64,000 bases of DNA. It comes from Plasmopara viticola. Its lineage: Eukaryota; Oomycota; Peronosporomycetes; Peronosporales; Peronosporaceae. The notes under the pieces were generated by a model. It saw only the letters and a list, made by a program, of their open reading frames with translations. It had not been told where the DNA came from and searched no databases. Of the stretch, positions 33,441 through 44,381 are shown one piece after another (positions within the stretch are counted from its first letter, which is position 1; the number at the start of each line of letters is the position of its first letter). The stretch is taken from positions 310,001-374,000 of the forward strand of contig MBPM02000012.1 in assembly GCA_001695595.3 (NCBI GenBank). The letters are read 5' to 3'. The translations under genes were made by a program, and so were the position numbers.

Positions 33441-34443
33441 GAAAAAATCACCGATATTGGGACAAGAGGAAGGAGTTAAGCCAAAGCCGATAACCCGCGG
33501 TGGTGGTCGACATTACCTTTACAAGAGGCGAGGGGGTATGTGTCTCTTTTCCCTTCGTATAATGACGCAAGTCACCATCTTATTAGAGGTTTCCTCACTT
33601 TCCAAATAATGTGCTTGACGAGGAAGAAAAAGACTTTTTCAGACAAGTACTACTCAGCTGGAGGAGGCCAAGACATCCAGCAGTACGCTCATCAGCTTTG
33701 TATGCCGTGAGGACCACTCCTTTCGTGGCATATATAGGCATCACTTTGCTCACAAGCAATTTTTGTTTCAGCACATATACATGCTATTAGCACTAGATCC
33801 ACAAAAGAATTTTGCTTGGCGCCTTAAGAAGCCTGGAGACAAATGCCTTTATCGATCCTGCCTAGATTTTTTTGCTGTGACTTGACCCTTTAATATCTTG
33901 AGTAAAAAATGAACTCGATCGGCCGTGCACACATAAGCTCCACAGTCGGATCGAGTATATCTTATCAGAATTGGCAAGTTTTTTATTTTTCAGATTCGCT
34001 ATACTACTTTCATCGCACAACATCAAAGTTTACTTTTTCCCTCTGTCTTATGTTTGTACCATCATACGCCGTATAGCCACCTGTTCTCGCCGTACTAGCT
34101 CGAGCGTGGGGAGGCTTGGAGCTATGCGGATCGTGATACGTTTAATATGCCTCACACAGAAAACAAGTTTCTTTGGCATCGTCATAAAAGGGTTTAACAA
34201 TGAACAATGACCCGAACATTAGAGATTTGATGGAACGCTGCCTTACCTAGCCTTGAATTATTAAATTCATTGCAAGTTTTCTAAATCTGTGGCAACAGAC
34301 GCCATAAAGTCATCGTAAAATGTTTGTTGAAGCTCATAGTGGTCAGACCAGTAGTTGTTAGGCCGCCGTCTGATCAAATTTTGTTACCGATTTGTCACTT
34401 AAGATTTATTTTGGTGTATAGCCAAGTGAGCCTGTCTATCACA
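33441..34443. other. divergent intergenic region, no gene
   Basis: Lies between two head-to-head broken effectors. It contains a short coding-like stretch at 33610-33700 (VLDEEEKDFFRQVLLSW) that I cannot assign. The class 1 upstream element is not recognisable here. Confidence 0.25.
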
Positions 34444-34600
34444 ATGTATCCGTTCGTGGCCATCGTGCGGCCGGCAGTCAAATAGCTGATAAATTGACTA
34501 GGGTGGAGGTTTAACAAGCACATTGCAATCAAATCATGGCGTCTGCTGGCACAAATAAAAAAAAGGTGTGGCCAAGAACTTTCGTGACCGGATTTTTGAG
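34444..34600 (+). pseudogene. RxLR-like effector N-terminal remnant
   Basis: ATG at 34444, then a shortened signal-peptide remnant (YPFVAIVRPAVK, stop). Codons equivalent to the ADKLTRVEV and HNQIMASAGTNK segments of relatives follow after frame changes. It ends before the RxLR motif at about 34600, where unrelated retroelement DNA begins. The family sequence resumes at about 35640 near the EER position, so 34444-36505 is probably one gene split by an insertion of about 1 kb. Confidence 0.55.
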
Positions 34601-34659
34601 CCAAGTATGAGTATTCTTTGATTCATCGCCTCGATGAGGATAGATTTTCGCTTTAAATG

Positions 34660-35350
34660 AGGTCAAAGCGCTCAATATCTGAGACAGAATGCTTAGACGA
34701 GTCATATAAAAGTGTTGTAGATATTGGTGACAATAAGGAGTACGACGCTAAGCATTCTATGAACTCGTAGTCACCCCTAGAAAATTCGCTTGACCAGTTT
34801 TTACAACAAACATCGGTATGGTCCATGCGATCACCGTTTACTTGCGACTTTAAGCAGCATCTTTCGACAAAAGTGATAGATATTTAAATTCGGAAGCTTT
34901 CATTTGGGGTCATCGTCTAAGTTCTTGCCTTGGTAGACGGCAAGGAGTCGCTGAAAGTGAAGATCAATGGCGACCGCACAAGCGAGCTAGCATCCGAACA
35001 TATCGACCGCAGTCCAGTATGCGTGCTGGTGCTGCAAAATGTGCTCCAGGACAGTGCGAAAAAGAAAGACCGCGCTCTCTTTAGCAATATATGATTAGAA
35101 GATGTTTAATTAATGCTGACAAATCGCCAAAAGTATGGATGCTACTAAAATTTATGTGTCGTATTTAATATGAAAGCGCGAGCACCAAGTCTCTGCATCA
35201 TTGCATAACCAGATTTTTGCAAGTAATGTAGCCATGCGCATATACCGAATCAAAGTGCCGCTGTTTATGATCCCGCACGAAAGGTGCAGCTTTATCTCAT
35301 CTACTCCTCAAGAATTTTGTTATATTCAGCATCAGAGCTGTATATTTGTA
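34660..35350 (+). mobile_element. gypsy integrase tail and putative LTR, inside effector
   Basis: The plus strand near 34915-35035 reads VLALVDGKESLKVKINGDRT followed by SELASEHIDRSPV. This resembles the segment after gypsy integrase (a v-x-V-N-G-r...v-S-x-D-R-L pattern). The 3' part (35120-35350) matches the sequence at 28640-28900 and may be an LTR. It interrupts a broken effector between its signal-peptide region and its EER region. Confidence 0.4.
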
Positions 35351-35639
35351 TCGAGGGAGCCGCTACCCAGCTTCTTAGCTGATTAGCCCCCCGCACTCCT
35401 TAATGCAATGCCCCTAAGCTATAATAATGATCTAAGATTGGCTGGAGCGAACACCATTGAAATTAAATGTTCTGTAGATTATAGAACATTCGCAATGCAA
35501 AAAAATCTCACACGTGTGAAATTGATAACGATAGCAACAGAGGGATCGTTGTCCAAGAAGCGGATTAACATAATTTGGCATGAACGAGCAATCAATTGAA
35601 CACTAGGAGACCGAATAAGACAAAACTCAACAAACGACT

Positions 35640-36505
35640 TTACGATTTCTGCGGGCGATTTTTATCGCCCGCCTTTACCCAAACAGTCTCTTGACGAAGT
35701 TAAAGATCTAGGTCGAATTATCATTGCGAATAACGTGATGACAAAGGAGGAAGAAACAAGCGCAATACATACCGAAAAACTTGAATCCCTAAAAGCGCAC
35801 GGCCCCGATGTCCAATAATGTGGTTGATTAAACACTGCATGTTCCGCCAAATCCAGATAGAATTTCGGTGGTAGTGACAAGCAAAAAAACACTAATTTCG
35901 GCGAAAAGTCTTACGACGGAACGTCCGACAGCCTTTAGTTTTTGGAAAAAGCTGCTAGACATGTAACGTTACACGGCTACGCACCCGCCCTTTCAGATCT
36001 TCAAGGTATAGCATCGAAGCTTCTAATTGTCGATATAACAACAAGGTGATCATTTAGTGGACGCACAACAAGAACAAACACGTTGACGATGTAAAACGTT
36101 ACGGGACGAGGAATAACATACAGTCGATCAGCTTTTGTACTTGTTCGACCTAACAGCACTGTGCATCCCGCGGCGGCGAATTGTCAAAGTATTCCAAACA
36201 TTTGATAACAGAATTTGCGCATGGCCCCCACACGCTTAAAGATGGATCAGATAAAGGGGTAGAAGAGGTCCGTGCGGTCCTTCTCAAGGCCTTTGACCTG
36301 CCATTCCGCCAGAATCCACAAGAGACAGCTTTAATAATTAGAATACTCCGATGGGCAAAACATTGTGTTCCATAAAGCGTCATAAATTTCGCAGCATTCC
36401 GGATTTTTAAAAAAAACTTGAGCCTGACAAATTGCCAGACATAGCTGAGGTCAGATTTTAATGAAATTACTAAGGGTTATGGTGATGTCAAATGGTAAGG
36501 GAATT
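35640..36505 (+). pseudogene. decayed RxLR-like effector, C-terminal part
   Basis: Starts with a segment equivalent to the EER region (ISAGDFYRPPLPKQSLDEVKD, EER replaced). A short repeat 1 (IIIANNVMTKEEETSAI), a basic/TA stretch (TTERPTAF) and the helix of the C-terminal domain at about 36190-36350 (VEEVRAVLLKAFDLPFRQNP) follow. It breaks off at about 36505, where an inverted, deleted LINE starts, so the final LFYKFCHDR signature is missing. Its closest relative in the window is 59588-60560, which shares the SLDEV and KEEE variants and keeps the C-terminus. It has multiple stops. Confidence 0.65.
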
Positions 36506-36850
36506 TAGATTGTATAGTATTGAATTGTATTACGTTATCGCGTTGCCAAGTTATGCACGTGCTAGGCTCAGTCTGGCTAGTCCACGGCATAGAGTGGTGT
36601 CCGCATACGTCGGGTCTCGTTCGGCGGGCAGTGCAGCCAGCACCGAGGTCGTGAGGGTCTTCCATTATTTTGTTTATCTATGACTTGGTAGGAGCCCAGG
36701 TGGCGCCCTGGTGTTGGAGACCGTCGCGTCGAGGGTGAGACTCGTTAGAGACCTGCAGATGCCCGAGAGCACCTGCCCTAATTGCGCGAGCATTTAGCCA
36801 CCGCGCTTGGAAGGAGGGCGTCACCCCAACCATTTCCGAAGAGAAACGAA
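36505..36850 (-). mobile_element. short double-deleted LINE derivative
   Basis: On the minus strand this is a condensed version of the LINE at 3815-4975. It has about 130 bp of the 5' end, a short internal piece (GCGCCACCTGGGCTCCTACC, corresponding to about 4430-4455) and about 130 bp of the 3' end (from a GGAAGACCCTCACGACCTCG block to CATAACTTGGCAACGCGATA) with a TAATACAATTC-type tail at 36505-36535. It is a non-autonomous form that could only have moved with enzymes from an intact LINE. It truncates the effector pseudogene on its left. Confidence 0.75.
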
Positions 36851-37052
36851 ACTATCGCTCCTTTTTTTGCGACATCGGCGTGCTCGATGAATCAACATGA
36901 AAAGCCCCAAATTACCGGCATATTAATGACTAGGGTTCGGTATGTGGTTTCGCGCCGGAAATTGCCATCAATTTGATCCGGATTGCGTGCAGCGCGCGGC
37001 GTGACGCACTCCCTCTTCCGACTCAGCAACAGCGGACAAGCCGCTCAGCGCG

Positions 37053-40000
37053 ATGGCGCCGCCCAGCTGTACTTACAAGAATGGGCGGTGCCCCGTGTGT
37101 GGCGAGTGCAAGCGCTGCGGATGCGACCACGACGGCGTCCCTGTAGCTGTCAAGATGACGCGGAAGAGAGGCCACCACGGCCCATCGAAGAACGTCCCCG
37201 AGGTCAAGTGCCCAAGACGCTCGAGTGTCGACTACGTGGATGGCAGCCTCTTTAAGTCACCACTCAAGCTCAAGCCAATCCCTGCCCAAAAAGGAAAGTA
37301 CTCCTTGCCAGTACCGCTTCCTGAGCCCACACCCATATTAACGTCTCTTGAAAAACCTGGCGATGTTTTTAGGCTTCTTTGTGGCTCTCCAGAAACCTTC
37401 GAATCCTGGTGTGGGCACACAGCCAAAGCTGAGACTCGCGAGGATCCACCACCTTGGATCGGTGAGCTTGACACGTCCAAGCGATTGGTCATCAGGACCG
37501 CAGCTCGCGCTGCAAAAGAAATCTGCGTGGCGCTGTGTGGGGGCAAGGATGAAGCAGGAGGTGCATTATGGAGGCGGATCACGTCTACTGGTGGTGGCTT
37601 GCGGGACCCTGAGGGCGATGCCCAGGTCACACTTCTCGAGACAATTGCGCGGTGCTATCAATTGGCCGAGAAAGGATCCACGGAGAAGCGAGTCCTGCGG
37701 GCGTGTCTTTCCTGTGCAATACGCGATACGATTCTTCAGCTTCGCGAGATTGTGCCAATACTGACGTTGGCCCCAAGGTCGTTTACAAGAGCCCAACAAG
37801 ATCTCGAGAAGCTCACCAGTGGCCTCAGTCTTGGCCGAACACTTCGGACCGTCCAGTGCCTTCCCCCAAGCATCGTCGATGCAGTACTCGCCTCCATATT
37901 CTGCCCGGACAAGGTGTCATTTCTTTCGTGGGGTTTGAAGAAGGTTCGAGTAAATGGCGTGGTAGTGGTTCTACCTGCTATCATGCGCAGACGCAAACGA
38001 GCATCGTTGCTCGAATCTTACCAACACGAGTTAATGACCAGCCATCCCAAAGATGGAACTGTCTCGGTCTCCACATTTTATCGCATCGCCAGTGCTGTGA
38101 CTGCTGGTGACGCTTAAGAACGAAGAGCCGTCGATTATGTCGTTGGGTTTTTGGTAAATGACGAGTTCGACGTTCTCAAGTACGTGGTTGAGCGAACGAT
38201 CACTGATCCTTCAGTGAAGGAGAAGTTTCTCGTTGAGATGGAGTTCAACGTGGCTTATTTAAAGTGCGGCTTCGACGCACGCATCAGGACTGCAGAACGA
38301 CGATGTGCGCTTTATAAATTTAAGTTTGGTCTCTCCGCCACTGCCAAGCACAGAACGACCGACATCTGCGTGGACTGCACGTCTATCCTTCAATTTTTCA
38401 CACGGTTGAAGTCGCATCTCGTGGCTGCTGCCGTTCGCTTGCGGTGTTCACCGTGATCGACGACTGTGCACAGAAGTTCAAGTTGTTTCTCGGGCATCGT
38501 CTTCGCGTTGTAAATCAGCAACATGCCATCGCACGCATTGTTGCTGGTATGAAGGAACAGTGTACCCAGCAAGGGTCACCAGACGAAGCGCTCATCATTG
38601 TGAACTTTAAAATAAAGCCGGAGCCTCTCTATTATCGTGAGAAGACGGTGGATCATTATGGCAAGAGGGGTATGAGTTGGCATGGAGCCCTCGTTCAGTA
38701 CTTCGTGTTGGAGTCAGACCGCGGTCGACCAACGGCTGTACTACGACCACTTGTCGATGGCTGACACAAAGGAAAACAGAGAAGCTGAGGCGTCTGTGAT
38801 CAAAGCTATTGTGATGCGTCTAAAGGTTGACTTATCGCACACCAAGAGGATCGTGTTCCAGTCCGACAATGCTACTTTCTATAAAAACACGTTCCTCCTA
38901 CTCCTGCTTCCGCTGGTGTCGGCCATTCACGGGATTCAAGTAACTCGCTTCGTGCACACTGAAACACAAAACGGCAAAAGCATCTTGGATGCGCATTTTG
39001 CCCGGGCGATGCAATTGTCGTTGGCGTGGGTGCGAGAAGGAAACAAGTGCAAAACACCAACGCAAGCCGTCGTGGGTCTAACGAGCCGAGGTGGGCTACG
39101 CAATTGTGTCGTTGATTTGGTCACGCATGACCGAGTTGCTTTCCAGAAGCTGGTGAAGGCAGTGGAAGTGATCGAGAAGGCTGTGCAGCGATATGTAAAG
39201 CGCGCGAACGACATTCAATTCGATCTGCTGCATGGCGAGCTGTTAGGCTCAGCCACGAATGAGTACGCTGTATGCCCTCCTTTCACGATGACGGTGTACG
39301 AGTTTTCGGACATCGAAAGTGGACAAACGCTGCTCATCACGCCAAGAAAGCAATCGGTCAGTGTAGTCCCAAATGGAAGCGATCAGAAGCTCGCCTCGCA
39401 ATTAGATTGCACCAGCGACGCCATCCCACTCGAAGAAGACTATCGAGCTTCCAACGATTACGATGACATTAACCCTGATGATGTCGATGAATATCTCGAG
39501 GATATGATCGACGAAGGGGAGAGGATCAAAGAAGGGGATATGAACATTGAGAAATTGCCAGCGACGACACACAACGTCATCGATCCAGCAGTCTACTTTG
39601 GGCCAGTTCCAGGCGTGGGGATAGCAACTCAAGGGCAGATTCGCCAGCCGTGTCGGCGATGGAAGCGTACCCCAGAGGCGTCAACAACGATCGGCTCGTC
39701 CGATGCCAACCTATCTGCTCGGGACGCTGTCTCGTATGCTGTTTTGCGTACACTCGAGACGCAGCGGATCGGTGATCTTACTGTGCGTGATCCAAGAACT
39801 GCATCACTCGTGACGGATGCAATCAGTGACAGCATCATCACGCATGGGTTCAAATCGGGCTGGGGTATGCGGATGAAGAAAAAGTACATGTATGGGAGGC
39901 GATATGCAGCTGAGTTTCGCGCAGAACTGTACGAGCTATTTCTCCGAGGAGAACGGCGACAGTCAGATAAGCTTAGGCCTGGAGGATTGCTTGAGATACT

Positions 40001-40560
40001 GCAGCAACATCGTCCAGACCGATATGATCTCCCCAGCGAGAACGAAATCCGACAAAAAATCGCAAAGTTTCAGATGAGTGTCAAGCCACGCGCTCCGACT
40101 TCGATTGTGCCTCCTTTATCAAGTGAGCAGAGTTCAGTGGTGTCCTAGAGCTGCAGATGCGTTCGCGGAATCGTTGCTCGACCGTGATCCAACCACAAAA
40201 CCAAAGCATGCGCTCGCTGTGTATCGCTCCACGTACAGTGAGGGGGGCTATCAGACAGTCAGAAGAATCGACGGAAGTAGACTCTTGATGTCTCGTAAGC
40301 AGCATTATACGTGTCATACACAAATGTTGCATAAATTAATGGTGACTGGCAGGCATGTCAATCACAGGTTCGTATGGCCTCTTCGAGGTCGCATATCTCC
40401 ACGAGAGTTGCTCCGAATTCAACACAACTTGTACGAGGAGATCCCTGAGATTCCCACCATTGTAGCGGACGTTGGTTCCGAACTCGTTTCGCCTTTGCCG
40501 TTTTCATTCCCCACCGATGACCTACCCAAAATACCATTTTTTGGTACAGTTGACTCATGA
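37053..40560 (+). pseudogene. unusual DDE-type transposase, decayed
   Basis: One large GC-rich gene in pieces. The first frame (37053-38117, 354 aa) has a cysteine cluster (CPVCGECKRCGCDH) and a predicted DNA-binding region. A TAA at 38115 interrupts it, but the frame continues to about 38456. A frameshift leads to 38444-38764 (REKTVDHYGKRGMSWHGALV) and another to 38720-40148, with FQSDNATFYKN (38859-38891), RFVHTETQNGK and a long acidic linker (ASNDYDDINPDDVDEYLEDM). A last frame change leads to the C-terminus (40130-40560, FVWPLRGRISPRELLRI). The pattern resembles transposase-like proteins with a first D in xDFxMK, a DN, and a D/E-PQ-GK block. Here the first position is Asn (38603-38605), the second is Asp (38865-38867) and the third Glu (38961-38963). 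The superfamily is not assigned; terminal repeats were not found. Other readings (a domesticated gene with introns) are less likely. Confidence 0.6.
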
Positions 40561-40745
40561 ATTCACAGTTAAAATCTATTATTTAAAATATTGTGAATAA
40601 TAAAATAATATATAAGGATATGTTTATGTTATTACAAGCTTCTAAATTTTCAAGTGCAGGATTAGCAACTTTAGGTTTGGTATTGGTATTCGGAAATGTT
40701 TTTGGGTCTTTGATTATAGGTATCGGTTGTAACAAATAATTATAC
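40561..40745 (+). other. atp9: probable mitochondrial atp9 insertion (NUMT)
   Basis: An abruptly AT-rich 185-bp segment. ATG at 40626 opens a 37-codon frame ending at TAA 40739: MLLQASKFSSAGLATLGL, then FGNVFGSLIIGIG. This matches the first transmembrane helix and loop start of ATP synthase F0 subunit 9 (c subunit) as encoded in oomycete mitochondria, with a short internal deletion in the glycine-rich stretch. The ion-binding helix is missing, so it cannot work. The upstream AATAATAAAATAATATATAAGG-like stretch has the composition of mitochondrial spacer. It joins directly to the end of the transposase pseudogene. The identification is from protein resemblance only. Confidence 0.6.
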
Positions 40746-40899
40746 AAAGCGCGCGCGATCACTGTATCAACATTCTTGTACTATAAACTCAAAAAAAATG
40801 CAAATCTTCGTCACAATTTTTTTGGTAATTTGTACTGTCCTGCATTTGAAATTTTGACGACACCTTGCAAATTAGGGTCAAGCAAAGATGTATATTTGA

Positions 40900-41270
40900 C
40901 CAAGAAAGAGCCACAACACCAACGGCAATCTAAACTACCATCATGGCGGCAAACAAAAAGAAAGGGTGGAAAAGTACACCAAACGTCAACTGTGCCCATG
41001 GTCCGCTACGCTAAGGGTGACCAGGTACGAGTAGGATCTATCTGGCTGCGGTGGAAGCGAGCCATGGACACGACGCAAATAAAGATAAGGGCGCTGTCCC
41101 AGGAGCAAGAGCAGCAGATAATCACCTTAAGCAAAGGAGGTATACCACCTCGGTCAACTTCAAGTCCTATACGTGCTATTGATTTTAGCTTTCGGGCAAC
41201 GAAATAAGACATTTACATCTTCAAGATGCCCTTTCTAGAGCGTTGTAGGACACTTCCCTGCGACGCTGTT
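40900..41270 (+). mobile_element. MULE transposase N-terminal relic
   Basis: The plus strand at about 41083-41200 reads LSQEQEQQIITLSKGGIPPR followed by a stretch ending RAIDFSFRATK, a stop, then DIYIFKMPFLERC. This aligns with the segment SAEQAIVLSLSQAEVPPPRI...DISNLRRAHR of the MULE at 46578-48975, the helical region upstream of the catalytic domain. The GC-rich stretch before it is probably the same gene. No catalytic part is seen downstream, so it is a fragment. DNA from 41271 to 41560 holds no recognisable gene. Confidence 0.5.
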
Positions 41271-41559
41271 TATTTTGCCAAAAACGTGCACACCCACCCT
41301 TGTCAGGTGTGTTCTCCTAATGTATTTGAATCAAGAGATCTCGTCAGGTGGTGTACTCCTGATAAATTTGACAAAGGTGATCAAGGCAAATTTAACTTCT
41401 CATTTTATTCTGCGGCTGATCTTTAGCATGCGCGTAGATCATAAATGTCATTACTTTAAGTGATGAATGTGACGCGCACATATCAATCATATTCGTTGTG
41501 CTTTGTCTTCCTCTGTGGGCGCTTCAGCATATGAAGATTCTAGTCAGAGAACGAAACTT

Positions 41560-41715
41560 GCACGACCGCAAGGCTCAACAAGTACAAGGCATGACCCGTC
41601 AAAATTTGAATATGCTGTACGAATAGAAAGAGATTGTCAAGGAACGCCAAGAAAAAAATGCTGCGGTATCTGCACCGAAGAAGGCCAGCATAAGTACACG
41701 TGCTATTTGAGGCAA
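41560..41715 (+). repeat. dispersed repeat V, copy 1
   Basis: Shares CGACCGCAAGGCTCAACAAG, AATTTGAATATGCTGTACGAA and AAGGAACGCCAAGAA with 61410-61545 in the same orientation. The RPQGST-like reading is reminiscent of the basic linker found in transposase N-termini, so it may be another MULE piece. It is too short to class. Confidence 0.45.
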
Positions 41716-41837
41716 CAACTTCATTCGCAATTGTGAACATGACGCTTAGTGAAAAGAATAGTGTGTGTTCGGTACATATCGTTGATAGCGTTGTGCATTG
41801 TATTGTAGCGTAATTTACTCGGTATTTCGACAATTTT

Positions 41838-42134
41838 TTGTCTTTTACTTTAGTCGAAGGAGTGGACTTGCGGCCTTTTCTCATCCAACTGCAGCGCGTA
41901 AAGCGCACAATCTCTACGACAATCTTCGACCCGGTTGGTCTCTTAAATGGTTTGTCGCCTCCCCGTTGGCTTCACCAGAAGCTGACAATGCCGGCCAAAA
42001 TACTAGATCAGAAGCAATTAAAGTTTGTTATTTTGCACCGCTTCCAACAGTCTGGCTTTTACTTCGTCAAAGGTTTAAAAATTCGCGTGTCCAAGAGGGG
42101 CATCCGAATGTGCGAGCTTATAACTACACCTTGA
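41838..42134 (+). mobile_element. possible BEL/Pao-like pol fragment
   Basis: The open stretch reads VKRTISTTIFDPVGLLNG, then MPAKILDQ. This is close to the motif R-x-I-L-S-x-x-A-x-x-F-D-P-L-G-L-x-x-P-x-x-x-x-A-K-I-L that follows the RT in BEL/Pao elements. The match is limited to about 40 residues, with no neighbouring domain to back it, so it is tentative. Confidence 0.3.
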
Positions 42135-42239
42135 ACAATAGCTAAAGGCCCAAAGCTGTGATATATCGGTCGAAATAAGTGTGTGTGTGGCTAATATCTG
42201 ATCACACAAATTTACAACTTAAAAGAAAATTGGCGTCCG

Positions 42240-42840
42240 ACTCGACAAAACGTTAAGCCAAGTGATTATATGCCACTCTTACAGCTGGGTATGAGTAACC
42301 GGCTTTTTCTCTCGTCAAACATTCATTTCGACGCCAATAGTTTGGATTCAAGCGAATGACGAGTGGTACGTGGATACAAAATACTAGTTTTTTAATTACA
42401 ACATCGCCTTACTAAATGGCTCAGTGTGACATATTCCGCTTATTTAATTAACTGGATTTCGCTACAGTAAGTCTTTCGAGGTTGCTTGTGAAATGTAATC
42501 GCGAACAAGCGTTGTTTTGTTTTTTTTAAAGTATTAAATAGAGCAAGAGTGTGATATACGGCGGTGCATTCAACGAAGTCCTAGTTTTTCTTTAAAAATT
42601 CATTATAATTTAGTACATGTGCCATCTCCTCATCGTTCAGTGACGGTAGATCGTCATCGTGAATACGTGAAAATAAAAGTTAGCATAAATATTAAATCTG
42701 GAAACATTTTCCGTGAGAGCAAGGCATTGTCTTTTAAATGTTTTACTGATGCGAGCGATTATAGGTATTCTACTTATCTTGTGATCCTTGTTGTCGTAGC
42801 AAATGTTTTATGAACAAGGCGGATCGGGCGAATTCCGTAA
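42240..42840 (+). repeat. dispersed repeat S, copy 2
   Basis: Aligns with 13770-14240: GAGTAACCGGCTTTTTCTCTCGT, a CATTTCGACG block, AGCGAATGACGAGTGGT, AATCGCGAACAAGCG and CATCTCCTCATCGTTCAG. DNA from 42841 to 43260 holds no recognisable gene. Confidence 0.5.
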
Positions 42841-43259
42841 TTTATTCGAAAACCGAATTAATGATTTTTAGTGGCTAATTAGCATGTATACATCTACAGT
42901 AAGCCCTGAATTATCGGTTAAATCGCTTAATTTTGGGGGTCAGTGCTAGCTTTTTTTTCGGATCTTTAATTTTGTTAGATTCTAATAAAGACCCGAGATT
43001 TGATTTTGTAAAATTCTAATGAAAAAGTCTATACTGCCTTAATTGGAGAAAAGGCAGCCATTAGAACATGCATGAGGAGAATAGGTGAGACAAGGCATAC
43101 ACCTAACATAGCAATACACCGATCGCGAAATCTATAACAATTGGAACGCACTTTCGCGCGGGATCGTCGTCTTTACGTCTAATTTCTCGGCTTCATCATT
43201 TAATCTAAACGACGCGGTTACTATAAGTTCGGCTCAAACAAATAGCGCATAAGGGCGCT

Positions 43260-43990
43260 GATCTGGGATTTGCACCGCGACAAAATGTAAGGATTTCCTG
43301 GATCTTCTTGCTCCCCTATATGCAGAATTGCCAAGAGTAAATCCTTTGATAAAATACGATCGACATCAATGCCACCAGTAAGATCGCAAAACAACAGACA
43401 TACTTTCCTCCCAATCTTGCTGAACTTTAGCTGCACGCTGCACGACTTGCTCCTTGCTAGTCTAGACGTAGTCTTTAACAAACTCTACGACTAATAAATA
43501 GCTTAGTATTCCGCCATTTCTGAAGACGTGGCGTCACAAGGCATCGTTCTCAACGTCTACAACGTCCATCTTCTGACAAAGCTCCTTACTTCAATGCGAC
43601 CTGCATAACCCATTGCATTACCGACTGCATACCACAACAAAGCTGGTTATTACTTACATACTTGTGGCGCGATGCTTAAGCGTCAAACGTCTATGACGTA
43701 GACTTAAAGCTACTCCTTCCATTTTTGTATCGCCTTTTTTGCTTTCACCCTCGCTTCGTTTTATGATCCCATAGCTGATTAATTAAGTGTATCCGCCCTT
43801 CTAAATCGTGATTGTCGCCGCGGCGGGCACGATGCATTCTTGAACGCCATTTCGATACTAGACTGACACTTGGAAATTTGATTAGTCCTACAAATTTGCA
43901 GAGACCATTATTAGAGCCCGTGGTAATGGTCTTGAGTATAAAGTAGTTATAAAAGAGATGCTGCATCTCGATTGATGCGGATGTCTTAAT
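43260..43990 (-). repeat. LTR-like repeat R, copy 3
   Basis: Third copy of the repeat at 24030 and 30340, with the same TTTGCACCGCGACAAAATGT left junction and the CTGAACTTTAGCTGCACGCTGC, CGATGCTTAAGCGTC and ATCCCATAGCTGATT blocks. As with the other two copies, a minus-strand effector and its 3' flank follow on the right. Confidence 0.45.
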
Positions 43991-44381
43991 TAGTCTTCTA
44001 TAGTCCAGGAAATCTTGTCATCTTTGAGACTGCCACACAATGATTCACAGTAGTGGTAGTTTTAGGTCTGATATGTGTGATAGATATGAAGGTGTACGCA
44101 AAGAGAGACTAGCGGCCAAAGGTCGTTTAAGAAGAAGGACGACGACAAAAAAACAACAAATAGATAAGCAGAAGTATTTATGATTGAAATCTTGCAAATT
44201 GGCTATCCAAATCCCACGAAGTATTTACGCTTACGTGCTCCGTGAATCACTGAAAATTTGATATTTTTATTGTTACCTGTCCTACCGAAGTATTTTAGTA
44301 TCTATATCAATCTCCAATCCGTAGTTGCTCCGCCCAATAGTGGAACGCCGATGTTGTCTATCGAAGCTGCAGCATTCTTAA
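43991..44381 (-). other. effector 3' flank
   Basis: 3' flank of the intact minus-strand effector: ACTAGCGGCCAAAGG, GGAACGCCGATGTTGTC and the TCCGTAGTTGCTCC block, matching flanks of the other copies in reverse orientation. Likely 3' UTR plus flank. Confidence 0.5.

Noticed and set aside
37232..38110. Several 77-152-codon frames on both strands
   Set aside because: Shadows of the GC-rich transposase frame at 37053-38117.
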